A stretch of 6,306 bases of DNA from Pseudopedobacter sp. (GTDB lineage Bacteria > Bacteroidota > Bacteroidia > Sphingobacteriales > Sphingobacteriaceae), in the NCBI GenBank assembly GCA_014378285.1, contig JACMNZ010000056.1, forward strand, positions 1-6,306, given 5' to 3'. Positions within the stretch are counted from its first letter, which is position 1, and every line of letters begins with the position of its first letter. This document shows positions 1 through 5,687 of the stretch, one piece after another. The notes under the pieces were generated by a model. It saw only the letters and a list, made by a program, of their open reading frames with translations. It ran no database searches and was not told where the DNA came from. The position numbers and the translations under genes are program-made.

Positions 1-318
1 ATTGACCATATTGATAAAGCGCAACCGCTTACTAAAAAGAAAATATTTTTACCAAATAGGCTAAAACCTAAACGTGAAAAAGGAACTTTTTTTTATACAG
101 ATTTAATTGGCTTTACAGCCGAGGATTTGAATAAAGGAACATTAGGAGAGATTTTAGAAGTACAAGAATTTCCACAACAGTTTTTGGCAACAATCCATTA
201 TCAAGAAAAAGATGTTTTGATTCCCTTAAATGAGGCTTTTATTTTAGAGATGGATATGAAAAAGAAATTGATAAAGCTTGATTTGCCAGATGGTTTGTTA
301 GAATTGTACTTGGATTAA
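1..318 (+). CDS. rimM: Ribosome maturation factor RimM, C-terminal part (5' end outside window)
   Basis: The frame is open from the first base to the TAA at 316-318, giving 105 residues, so the gene is cut by the window edge. The visible part covers the linker and the C-terminal PRC-barrel domain. It shows the typical FFYTDLIGF strand (residues 30-38), KGTLGEI (45-51), the LIPL motif (73-76) and the closing KKLIKLDLPDGLLELYL segment. RimM binds ribosomal protein S19 and the 16S rRNA head during 30S assembly; this is family knowledge. The missing N-terminal half should hold the RimM N domain, since the family is usually about 170 residues. The TTG at 127 is not a start, because the conserved domain begins upstream of it. 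The order rimM-trmD-rplS is the usual one and supports the call. Confidence 0.93.
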   Translation: MDHIDKAQPLTKKKIFLPNRLKPKREKGTFFYTDLIGFTAEDLNKGTLGEILEVQEFPQQFLATIHYQEKDVLIPLNEAFILEMDMKKKLIKLDLPDGLLELYLD

Positions 319-346
319 GAATTTCTTTTAATCCTTTAAATCATGC

Positions 347-378
347 TTTGTAGTATTTATAAAAATCTATAAGTTTTG
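347..378 (+). promoter_or_regulatory. Putative Bacteroidota-type promoter in the rimM-trmD gap
   Basis: A TTTG at 347-350 matches the Bacteroidota -33 element. After 19 bases comes TA-agt-TTTG (370-378), which matches the -7 consensus TAnnTTTG except for one extra base between the TA and the TTTG. The expected transcription start, about 5-8 bases downstream, falls at the first bases of the foldable element beginning near 381-384. That agreement is the main reason to believe it. The imperfect -7 spacing and AT-rich surroundings keep the confidence modest. Confidence 0.4.
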
Positions 379-380
379 TG

Positions 381-467
381 TTAGGGATTGAAGCGGCAGC
401 TTTTTTGTTTTTCACAAAAAACTATAGTGTAAAGCCCGCCCCCTTGCGAAGCTTGGGAAACACCCAA
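381..467 (+). ncRNA. Putative structured RNA element upstream of trmD
   Basis: This stretch stands out from the AT-rich spacer by its GC-containing blocks and nested complementarity. A perfect 8-bp hairpin joins TTTTTTGT (401-408) to ACAAAAAA (414-421) over a 5-base loop. It extends past a single bulged C (400) by two pairs, 398-399 with 422-423. Downstream, TTGGG (453-457) can pair with CCCAA (463-467) around the loop AAACA. Alternatively, CCC (441-443) pairs with GGG (455-457) while GGG (384-386) closes the whole element with CCC (463-465). From memory, the blocks GGGATTGAAGCGGC and AAAGCCCGCCC recur in intergenic regions of many Bacteroidota. They may correspond to a described motif such as Flavo-1, but I cannot confirm that here. 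The element ends 36 bases before the trmD ATG, so it could be a 5' leader or a separate small RNA. Its function is unknown. Confidence 0.5.
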
Positions 468-503
468 ATAAAAAAATAAAGTTTAAAATCATAAATTCGC
501 ACC

Positions 504-1178
504 ATGCGTTTCGATATCATTACTGTTTTACCTGGCTTGTTAGAAAGTCCGTTTGCACATTCTATTTTGCAAAGGGCGCAAAAGAAAGGTATTGCAGAAA
601 TTGTTGTCCATAATTTACGTGAATATTCTACGCAAAAGCAAAGAAGTGTAGATGATTATCCTTACGGAGGTGGCAGCGGAATGGTGATGCAGATTGCTCC
701 TTTTGCCGCTTGTATAGAAAAACTGAAAAATGAAAGAGATTATGATGAGGTGATTTTTATGTCGCCAGATGGGGAAACTTTAAATCAAGCGATGGCAAAC
801 CAACTTTCTAGCTTAAAAAATGTGATCATACTTTGCGGGCATTATAAAGGAATTGACCAGCGCATTAGAGATATTTTTGTAACCAGAGAAATTTCTGTTG
901 GCGATTATGTGCTTTCTGGAGGTGAATTGCCCGCTGCAATTGTTGTTGATGCAGTTGTAAGATTAATTCCGGGTGTTTTAAATGACGAGACTTCTGCCCT
1001 ATCGGATTCTTTTCAGGATGGTTTATTGGATGCACCAGTTTACACTCGCCCTGCGGATTGGAATGGACATAAAGTCCCGGATATTTTGTTAAGCGGTGAC
1101 CAACTAAAAATAGAGAATTGGCGACATGACGAGGCATTAAAAAGAACGCAAGAGCGTAGGCCAGATTTATTGGAATAA
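504..1178 (+). CDS. trmD: tRNA (guanine-N1-)-methyltransferase TrmD
   Basis: This 224-residue SPOUT-class enzyme transfers methyl from S-adenosylmethionine to N1 of G37 next to the anticodon, which prevents +1 frameshifting. Family signatures are present throughout: MRFDIITVLPGL at the N-terminus, GGGSGM (55-60), MSPDGE (86-91), the cofactor-knot segments LCGHYKGIDQR (110-120) and EISVGDYVLSGGELPA (129-144), then DSFQDGLLDAPVYTRP (168-183) with the conserved catalytic-region Asp and Arg. It ends with the C-terminal tRNA-binding helices (KIENWRHDEALKRTQERRP). The length is slightly below the E. coli enzyme (about 255) but looks complete. The ATG at 504 gives the conserved N-terminus directly. 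No Shine-Dalgarno sequence precedes it, as is common in Bacteroidota. It is separated from rimM by a 185-bp gap holding a likely promoter and RNA element, so it may be transcribed partly on its own. Confidence 0.98.
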   Translation: MRFDIITVLPGLLESPFAHSILQRAQKKGIAEIVVHNLREYSTQKQRSVDDYPYGGGSGMVMQIAPFAACIEKLKNERDYDEVIFMSPDGETLNQAMANQLSSLKNVIILCGHYKGIDQRIRDIFVTREISVGDYVLSGGELPAAIVVDAVVRLIPGVLNDETSALSDSFQDGLLDAPVYTRPADWNGHKVPDILLSGDQLKIENWRHDEALKRTQERRPDLLE

Positions 1179-1224
1179 TAAGTCTTCAGGGAAAATATTT
1201 AATTGATTTTTATAATTTTCAAAT

Positions 1225-1260
1225 TTGACTTTTATTTGTAAAAATTATTTCCTAATATTG
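1225..1260 (+). promoter_or_regulatory. Candidate rplS promoter
   Basis: TAATATTG at 1253-1260, followed by CACTCC, fits the Bacteroidota -7 consensus TAnnTTTG with one mismatch. Candidate -33 elements are TTG at 1225-1227 and TTTG at 1235-1238. Their spacings to the -7 box, 25 and 14 bases, are both outside the usual range of about 17-23, so the upstream half is uncertain. Transcription would start near 1265-1268, leaving a leader of about 50 bases before rplS. Confidence 0.38.
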
Positions 1261-1269
1261 CACTCCGAA

Positions 1270-1306
1270 ATTTAAGGAACGATGATCATTTTTTTATCGT
1301 TTAAAT
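1270..1306 (+). promoter_or_regulatory. Hairpin in the rplS leader
   Basis: AACGAT (1278-1283) is perfectly complementary to ATCGTT (1296-1301), closing a 12-base loop. Four further pairs can form between 1270-1273 and 1303-1306, with a G-U pair (1277-1302) and a small bulge of 1274-1276 between them. The stem covers an SD-like AAGGA (1274-1278) and an upstream in-frame ATG (1282), and ends 11 bases before the chosen rplS start. It could modulate initiation or be chance pairing in AT-rich DNA. Confidence 0.3.
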
Positions 1307-1317
1307 CTCAAGAAATC

Positions 1318-1665
1318 ATGGATTTAGTAAAATTTGTAGAAGAACAAACCATCGCAAAACCGTCTCACCCTTCATTTAAGGCTGGAGATACTATTACTGT
1401 ACATTATAAAATCAAAGAGGGTGTTAAAGAGCGTATTCAGCTTTACCAAGGTGTGGTAATTCAAAGAAACAGCCAAAACGCTACTGAAACTTTTACTGTT
1501 CGTAAAATGTCTAATGGCATTGGTGTTGAACGTATTTTTCCCTTTAACTCCCCAAACATTGCGAAAATAGATGTGAACAGCGTTGGTAAAGTAAGAAGAG
1601 CTAAATTGTTTTACTTACGTGAACTTACCGGTAAAGCTGCCCGTATCAAATCAAAAAGGGTATAA
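1318..1665 (+). CDS. rplS: 50S ribosomal protein L19
   Basis: The protein has 115 residues, the normal length for L19, which sits at the 30S-50S interface. Recognisable segments are MDLVKFVEEQ at the N-terminus, FKAGDTITVHYKIKEG, RIQLYQGVVIQR, the GIGVERIFPFNSPNI core and a basic C-terminus (GKVRRAKLFYLREL ... ARIKSKR). I place the start at ATG 1318 because family members begin with this MDL.KFVEEQ sequence. The in-frame ATG at 1282 would add a hydrophobic 12-residue extension (MIIFLSFKSQEI) atypical of L19, although an SD-like AAGGA precedes it. The gene lies 139 bp downstream of trmD with its own candidate promoter, and is followed immediately by a strong terminator, so it is the last gene of this block. 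Confidence 0.98.
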   Translation: MDLVKFVEEQTIAKPSHPSFKAGDTITVHYKIKEGVKERIQLYQGVVIQRNSQNATETFTVRKMSNGIGVERIFPFNSPNIAKIDVNSVGKVRRAKLFYLRELTGKAARIKSKRV

Positions 1666-1683
1666 TAAAGTAAAATATTTTGT

Positions 1684-1716
1684 AAAGCCTTCCGATTATC
1701 CTCGGGAGGTTTTTTT
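1684..1716 (+). terminator. Intrinsic terminator after rplS
   Basis: CCTTCCGA (1688-1695) pairs with TCGGGAGG (1702-1709), 8 bp with one G-U, over the 6-base loop TTATCC. Seven Ts follow (1710-1716). The upstream AAAG can extend the stem into the T run. This is the canonical rho-independent form, 22 bases after the rplS stop codon. Confidence 0.9.
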
Positions 1717-1760
1717 GTTTAATCAGTTTTTAATTCAATTAAAACGTAGCACATTTAACT

Positions 1761-2903
1761 ATGGATTTATCTTTTCTTAATCAAATAGTTTTAGGTAATA
1801 GCATTAAAAACTATTTACTATTTATTGGCATCATCTTATTTGGACTATTCTTAAAAAAGATTGTTTCTAAAATTCTCAGCAAATTAATTTTTACCTTATT
1901 TAAGAGCTTCGCAAAGCAATATAGTGCTGATAAGTTTTTGGCCCTATTGTTAGCCCCATTGCAGTTTTTAATAATGATTGTTATTTTTTATATTGCTATT
2001 AATCAACTCGATTATCCTTTAAATGAAGTTATCTTTAAAAGAAACATTAATAAATCTGTTTATACAATAACCATTATAGATGTTTTGGATAAGATTTTTA
2101 TCCTTATGATTATCCTTTCTTCGTTTAAAATCCTTTTAAAACTTATTGATTTTGTATCTCATGTTTTTGAATATAGGGCAAGTTTAACGGATTCTAAAAC
2201 AGACGACCAAATGGTTCCCTTTTTACGAGAGCTTTTTAAAATAATTACCATCATTTTTGGGGTTTTCTTTGTAATGGGTGCCGTATTTGATTTGAACGTT
2301 GCAACTATTATTGCAGGCTTAGGTATCGGAGGTTTGGCTATTGCATTGGCAGCACAAGATACCTTACAAAATTTATTAGGGTCTTTTACCATTTTTGCAG
2401 ATAAACCTTTTATAGTTGGTGATTTGGTACACGTTGCAGGGTACGATGCGGTGGTTGAAAAAGTAGGTTTTAGAAGTACCGTGGTGCGTACATTAGATAA
2501 AACCTTGGTAATAATCCCTAATAAAAAAATGATTGACAGCCCTTTAGAAAATCTTACATTAAGAAATTTGAGAAGGGTTAAGTTTAATGTTGGCGTTTTG
2601 TATGGTACGCTAGAAGCAACAATTAGGAAGATTACCGAGCAGATAAAAGCTTATATAGACGAGCATCACGAAACCAGTATGGATACCTTAGTAACATTTG
2701 ATGCTTTTGGTGATTCCTCTTTAAACATTCAAGTACTTTATTACATAGAAATTGTTGATTATACAATTTACATGAAAATTAAAGAAGAGATTAATTATAA
2801 GGTTATGGAAATTGTTTTAAATAATGATGCAGATTTCGCGTTTCCTTCCAAAACTCTTTATCATAAATTTGATGATAAGGGAATTAAAATAAACAAAGAG
2901 TAA
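1761..2903 (+). CDS. MscS-family mechanosensitive ion channel
   Basis: The protein has 380 residues. Hydrophobic segments lie at about 14-33, 58-82, 103-126 and 158-178, followed by the pore-lining helix at about 180-210. That helix carries the Gly/Ala-rich MscS signature (IIAGLGIGGLAIALAAQDTL) and the NLLGSFTIFADKPF turn. The cytoplasmic beta domain follows (residues 213-262: VGDLVHVAG ... FRSTVVRTLD ... LVIIPNKKMID), then the alpha/beta vestibule with FDAFGDSSLNIQVLYY (313-328) and the terminal FAFPSKTLYH. MscS proteins open under membrane tension and release solutes during hypo-osmotic shock. E. coli MscS has 286 residues and three helices; the longer five-helix layout here resembles YnaI-like members. 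The ATG at 1761 lies 44 bases after the rplS terminator, and I found no convincing promoter or SD sequence in that gap. The gene is probably a separate transcription unit or is fed by read-through. Confidence 0.95.
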   Translation: MDLSFLNQIVLGNSIKNYLLFIGIILFGLFLKKIVSKILSKLIFTLFKSFAKQYSADKFLALLLAPLQFLIMIVIFYIAINQLDYPLNEVIFKRNINKSVYTITIIDVLDKIFILMIILSSFKILLKLIDFVSHVFEYRASLTDSKTDDQMVPFLRELFKIITIIFGVFFVMGAVFDLNVATIIAGLGIGGLAIALAAQDTLQNLLGSFTIFADKPFIVGDLVHVAGYDAVVEKVGFRSTVVRTLDKTLVIIPNKKMIDSPLENLTLRNLRRVKFNVGVLYGTLEATIRKITEQIKAYIDEHHETSMDTLVTFDAFGDSSLNIQVLYYIEIVDYTIYMKIKEEINYKVMEIVLNNDADFAFPSKTLYHKFDDKGIKINKE

Positions 2904-2915
2904 ATTATTGATAGC

Positions 2916-2960
2916 ATAAAAAAGCCAATTAGAATAAGATTTTCTAACTGGCTTTTTTAT
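2916..2960. terminator. Bidirectional terminator between converging genes
   Basis: ATAAAAAAGCCA (2916-2927) pairs perfectly with TGGCTTTTTTAT (2949-2960). After one A/C mismatch, TTAGAA (2929-2934) pairs with TTCTAA (2942-2947) over a 7-base loop. The A run on one side and the T run on the other give a U tract in either direction. It can therefore end both the mscS-type gene (stop 13 bases upstream) and the - strand gene ending at 2980. Confidence 0.9.
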
Positions 2961-2979
2961 AAATTTTGCAAAAAGATTT

Positions 2980-3882
2980 TTATCTCAAACTAAATGAGCC
3001 TCTGCCCATTGTATACCCATCGGCATATAGAATTACAGAATATGTACCAATTTCAAAGTTGTTTCTGTTATTCCAATCTAAAGTAAAGGTTTTAGCTTCT
3101 CCATTAAATTCTACAGCTGTTTTATAAGTATATTGTAAGTCCTGCCCGTTTGCATTAAACGAACCACCTTCGCCAATAATTAAATTCCCTGCCGGGTCTA
3201 AAACCCTCATGTAAATATCATGGTTACCTTTTTCTGCAATAGGATTTGTACTGATAGTGAACATCACCTTTATTTTTTGAGCGGTGTTAGCCCTAGTTAC
3301 TTCGGTTTCTTTTCCACTACTTTTAATTCTGAAAGCATTAATTTGTATTTGAGAAGATTTTAACGCTGCCCCAGTTTTTACCTTGGTATTTAAAGAATCA
3401 TTGGCCTTGCTTAAGTTATCAGCAAGCTGTTTAACATTGGTCACCGTGGATTTTAAACTATCTCTTTCACCAGTTAAAGCTGTATTTTTCTTTGTTAATT
3501 CATCAATATCACTGGTGTACTTACCCACAAAATATCTTAATTGTTTAACATCTTCTTTTGCTTTAGCAAGTTCGCCGGCTGTTAAAGTTCCCTTACCTAG
3601 TGCAATTTTTAATTGGGCAATTTTAGCTTTTAGTTCATCGTCTTTAGCTTTAAGATCTGTAGAAAGTTCTGTTGTAGAGTTATTAGCCTGTTCTAACTCC
3701 GTCTCTAATTTTTCTAATTCTGTTGTTAGTGCTGTTTTTTCATCACTCACTGTAACAATCCTTTGATCCGATTTATTTTTTTGAAAGTACAAATAAACAT
3801 TAGTACCTAATAAAGCCACTATAACCGCTATCAGAAAATAAATTTTATTAGTATCTCTTTTCTTTTGCTCTTGATTTTCCAT
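2980..3882 (-). CDS. Membrane-anchored coiled-coil protein of unknown function
   Basis: The product has 300 residues. A charged N-terminus (MENQEQKKRDTNK) precedes one hydrophobic helix (about 14-33), with no signal-peptidase site evident, so it is probably a single-pass anchor. Residues 40-94 and 103-170 are rich in Glu, Lys and Leu with heptad-like spacing. They form two predicted coiled-coil stretches separated by a Gly-containing break (GKGTLTAGE, 96-104). Residues 177-300 switch to alternating hydrophobic/polar segments with many Gly, Asn and Tyr (IQINAFRIK, KIKVMFTIS, HDIYMRVLDPAGNLI, YSVILYADGY), which I read as a beta-sandwich-like domain, likely periplasmic. Similar anchored coiled-coil proteins occur in other Bacteroidota as hypotheticals (recall only). 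The start ATG is followed directly by the anchor. The gene is monocistronic here, flanked by the shared terminator and a divergent spacer. No enzymatic motif is visible. A structural or envelope-spacer role is conceivable but unproven. Confidence 0.85.
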   Translation of the reverse strand: MENQEQKKRDTNKIYFLIAVIVALLGTNVYLYFQKNKSDQRIVTVSDEKTALTTELEKLETELEQANNSTTELSTDLKAKDDELKAKIAQLKIALGKGTLTAGELAKAKEDVKQLRYFVGKYTSDIDELTKKNTALTGERDSLKSTVTNVKQLADNLSKANDSLNTKVKTGAALKSSQIQINAFRIKSSGKETEVTRANTAQKIKVMFTISTNPIAEKGNHDIYMRVLDPAGNLIIGEGGSFNANGQDLQYTYKTAVEFNGEAKTFTLDWNNRNNFEIGTYSVILYADGYTMGRGSFSLR

Positions 3883-4130
3883 TTTAGTTTTTTAGTGTAA
3901 AATTTAAACGTTTTGATTATTCCATTACGATATTATATAAAATTTTATGAAAAGCAATAATATTTAATTTTTTAATGCCTTTCTTAAAAAAGATAAATAG
4001 AAAACGTTAGATTATCAATTATCATATCAATATCACAAACAAAAAAATTCTAACAACAATCCACATCAATTACCAGCTCTATAAAGATTAACTATCTTTG
4101 GCGCTTCATCATAAAATTGAAATTCTCTCC
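3883..4130. other. AT-rich divergent intergenic region
   Basis: These 248 bases separate two divergently transcribed genes, so they must contain both promoters. For the right-hand gene a perfect -7 box is visible at 4093-4100. For the left-hand gene the best candidate, TATTATTG read on the - strand at 3962-3955, has one mismatch and no -33 partner, so I do not call it. Four TATCA pentamers lie within 4013-4035. No coding frame with family character, RNA gene or hairpin of note was seen. Confidence 0.6.
4093..4100 (+). promoter_or_regulatory. -7 promoter box of the GHL10-family gene
   Basis: TATCTTTG matches the Bacteroidota -7 consensus TAnnTTTG exactly. It lies 30 bases before the ATG at 4131, giving a short leader of about 25 bases. 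No clear TTG sits 17-23 bases upstream; TTAC near 4070 is the nearest. The box overlaps an in-frame TTG (4098), which argues against translation from that codon. Confidence 0.55.
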
Positions 4131-5675
4131 ATGAAAAAATATTTGGTTTTATATACCATTATCATTCTATTAATTACAACTGTTAATGCGCAAACAATTA
4201 ATTCTCCGAAAAGAGAATTTAGAGGTGTTTGGGTAGCTACTGTTGTAAATATCGATTGGCCGAGCAAACAAGGCTTAACCACTGCTCAGCAGAAACAAGA
4301 ATTGATCACTTTATTAGATAATCATAAACAAGAAGGGATAAACGCTATTATGTTTCAGATTAGACCAGCAACAGATGCTTTTTATGCCAAAACAGACGAA
4401 CCATGGTCGCAATATTTAACTGGTAAACAAGGGCAAGCGCCAAATCCTTTTTATGACCCTCTTCAATTTGCCATAGAAGAATGCCACAAAAGAGGAATGG
4501 AATTACATGCATGGTTTAATCCATACAGGGCAACCTTTGACGGTAATGAAGCAAATATAGTTTTTAACCACATTACTAAAACAAAACCAGAATGGTTTTT
4601 TAAATACGATGGGAAAAAGCTTTTTAACCCTGGCTTACCAGAAGTTAGGTCATATATTAATAAAGTAATTACCAATGTGGTTGATAATTACGACATTGAT
4701 GGAGTGCATTTTGATGATTATTTTTATCCTTATGCGGTTAAAGGTCAGTTTATTGATGATGTAGAAACATTTAAAATATATAATAATGGCATAGCCGATA
4801 TTAAGGATTGGAGACGCTATAATGTTGATGAATTAATCAAAGAATTAAACGATAGCATCCATGCCCATAAAAAATATGTGAAATTTGGTGTAAGTCCTTT
4901 CGGAATCTGGAAAAATAAAAGTCAAGACCTGGAAGGTTCTGTTAGTTATGGAGGCGATTCTTATTATGGCATTTATGCCGATGCTAGAAAATGGGTAAAA
5001 GAAGGTTGGGTAGATTATATTAATCCTCAAATTTATTGGGCTTTTGAAACTAGGGCAGCACCTTACGGTAATTTAGTAGATTGGTGGAGCGATAATACTT
5101 ACGGGCGACACTTATATATTGGACATGGAGCTTATAAAGTAAACGCAACAAAAGAATTAGTTTGGAAAAATCCTGACCAATTAGGCCGACAAATCACTTA
5201 TAATAGAAACAATCCTAGAGTACAAGGAAGCGTCTTCTTTAGCTCTAAATCTTTAACAAGAAATCCATTAGGCATAGCCGATACTTTAGCAAATAACTAT
5301 TATAAAAATCCTGCTTTACCACCGCTGATGCTTTGGTTAGATTCTATTGCTCCAAATCCTCCACAAAACTTGCTGGCCATACAAGATGATAAAGGTGTTT
5401 TATTAAGTTGGAAATTACCTTTAAAAGCTAAAGATGGTGATAGAGCTTATGGCTTTGTGATCTACCGTTTTGATAAAGATAGCCGGGTAGATATTACCCA
5501 AACTAGTAATATCAAAAAGATTTATTACGGAGATATCACTTCTTATGAAGATACTACAGCAGAAAAAGGTAAGACTTATACTTATTTAATTACTACATTA
5601 GATAGAGTTAAGAATGAAAGTGAACCTTCAATATCTACCAACATATCATTAAAAAATAATATTTTTACCAATTAA
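4131..5675 (+). CDS. Secreted GHL10-family glycosidase-like protein with fibronectin type III domain (DigH-related)
   Basis: The protein has 514 residues. A Sec signal peptide (MKKYLVLYTIIILLITTVNA, cleavage expected between Ala20 and Gln21) sends it to the periplasm or outside. Residues about 29-395 match the glycosyl-hydrolase-like 10 family (DUF187). Signatures are EFRGVWVATVVNIDWPS (29-45), FQIRP (75-79), HAWFNPYR (126-133), FNPGLPEVR (165-173), DIDGVHFDDYFYPY (188-201) with its paired aspartates, GVSPFGIW (253-260) and GWVDYINPQIYW (292-303). Residues about 405-497 form a fibronectin type III-like domain (APNPPQNLLA ... GVLLSWKLP ... GFVIYRF ... YTYLITTLD). E. coli DigH (YddW), from the same family, cleaves peptide-free glycan strands of peptidoglycan at the divisome. 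A similar wall-remodelling role is an inference here, and some Bacteroidota relatives could act on other glycans. ATG 4131 is preferred over TTG 4098 because it starts the signal peptide and lies downstream of the -7 box. There is no SD sequence. Confidence 0.92.
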   Translation: MKKYLVLYTIIILLITTVNAQTINSPKREFRGVWVATVVNIDWPSKQGLTTAQQKQELITLLDNHKQEGINAIMFQIRPATDAFYAKTDEPWSQYLTGKQGQAPNPFYDPLQFAIEECHKRGMELHAWFNPYRATFDGNEANIVFNHITKTKPEWFFKYDGKKLFNPGLPEVRSYINKVITNVVDNYDIDGVHFDDYFYPYAVKGQFIDDVETFKIYNNGIADIKDWRRYNVDELIKELNDSIHAHKKYVKFGVSPFGIWKNKSQDLEGSVSYGGDSYYGIYADARKWVKEGWVDYINPQIYWAFETRAAPYGNLVDWWSDNTYGRHLYIGHGAYKVNATKELVWKNPDQLGRQITYNRNNPRVQGSVFFSSKSLTRNPLGIADTLANNYYKNPALPPLMLWLDSIAPNPPQNLLAIQDDKGVLLSWKLPLKAKDGDRAYGFVIYRFDKDSRVDITQTSNIKKIYYGDITSYEDTTAEKGKTYTYLITTLDRVKNESEPSISTNISLKNNIFTN

Positions 5676-5687
5676 TCATAAAAATGT

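Noticed and set aside
865..1137. Antisense open frame within trmD
   Set aside because: It is the complement of conserved TrmD codons and has no family character or promoter.
1282..1317. Longer rplS starting at ATG 1282
   Set aside because: It adds a hydrophobic 12-residue extension not typical of L19; the family N-terminus begins at the ATG at 1318.
1726..1745. Inverted repeat GTTTT...AAAAC before the mscS-type gene
   Set aside because: It is an AT-rich, bulged stem in low-complexity sequence and could easily occur by chance.
3383..3766. Open frame on the + strand opposite the coiled-coil gene
   Set aside because: Its Ser/Leu-rich translation is the expected mirror of Glu/Lys/Leu coiled-coil codons, so it is a shadow frame.
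3955..3962. Possible - strand -7 box (TATTATTG) for the coiled-coil gene
   Set aside because: It has one mismatch to consensus and no TTG-type element at a proper distance, so it is too weak to annotate.
4098..4130. TTG start upstream of the GHL10-family gene
   Set aside because: The codon lies inside the -7 promoter box, and the signal peptide begins at ATG 4131.
5652..5666. AAAAAT/ATTTTT inverted repeat near the end of the GHL10 gene
   Set aside because: It is a six-pair AT-only stem inside the coding sequence, too weak to be a terminator.
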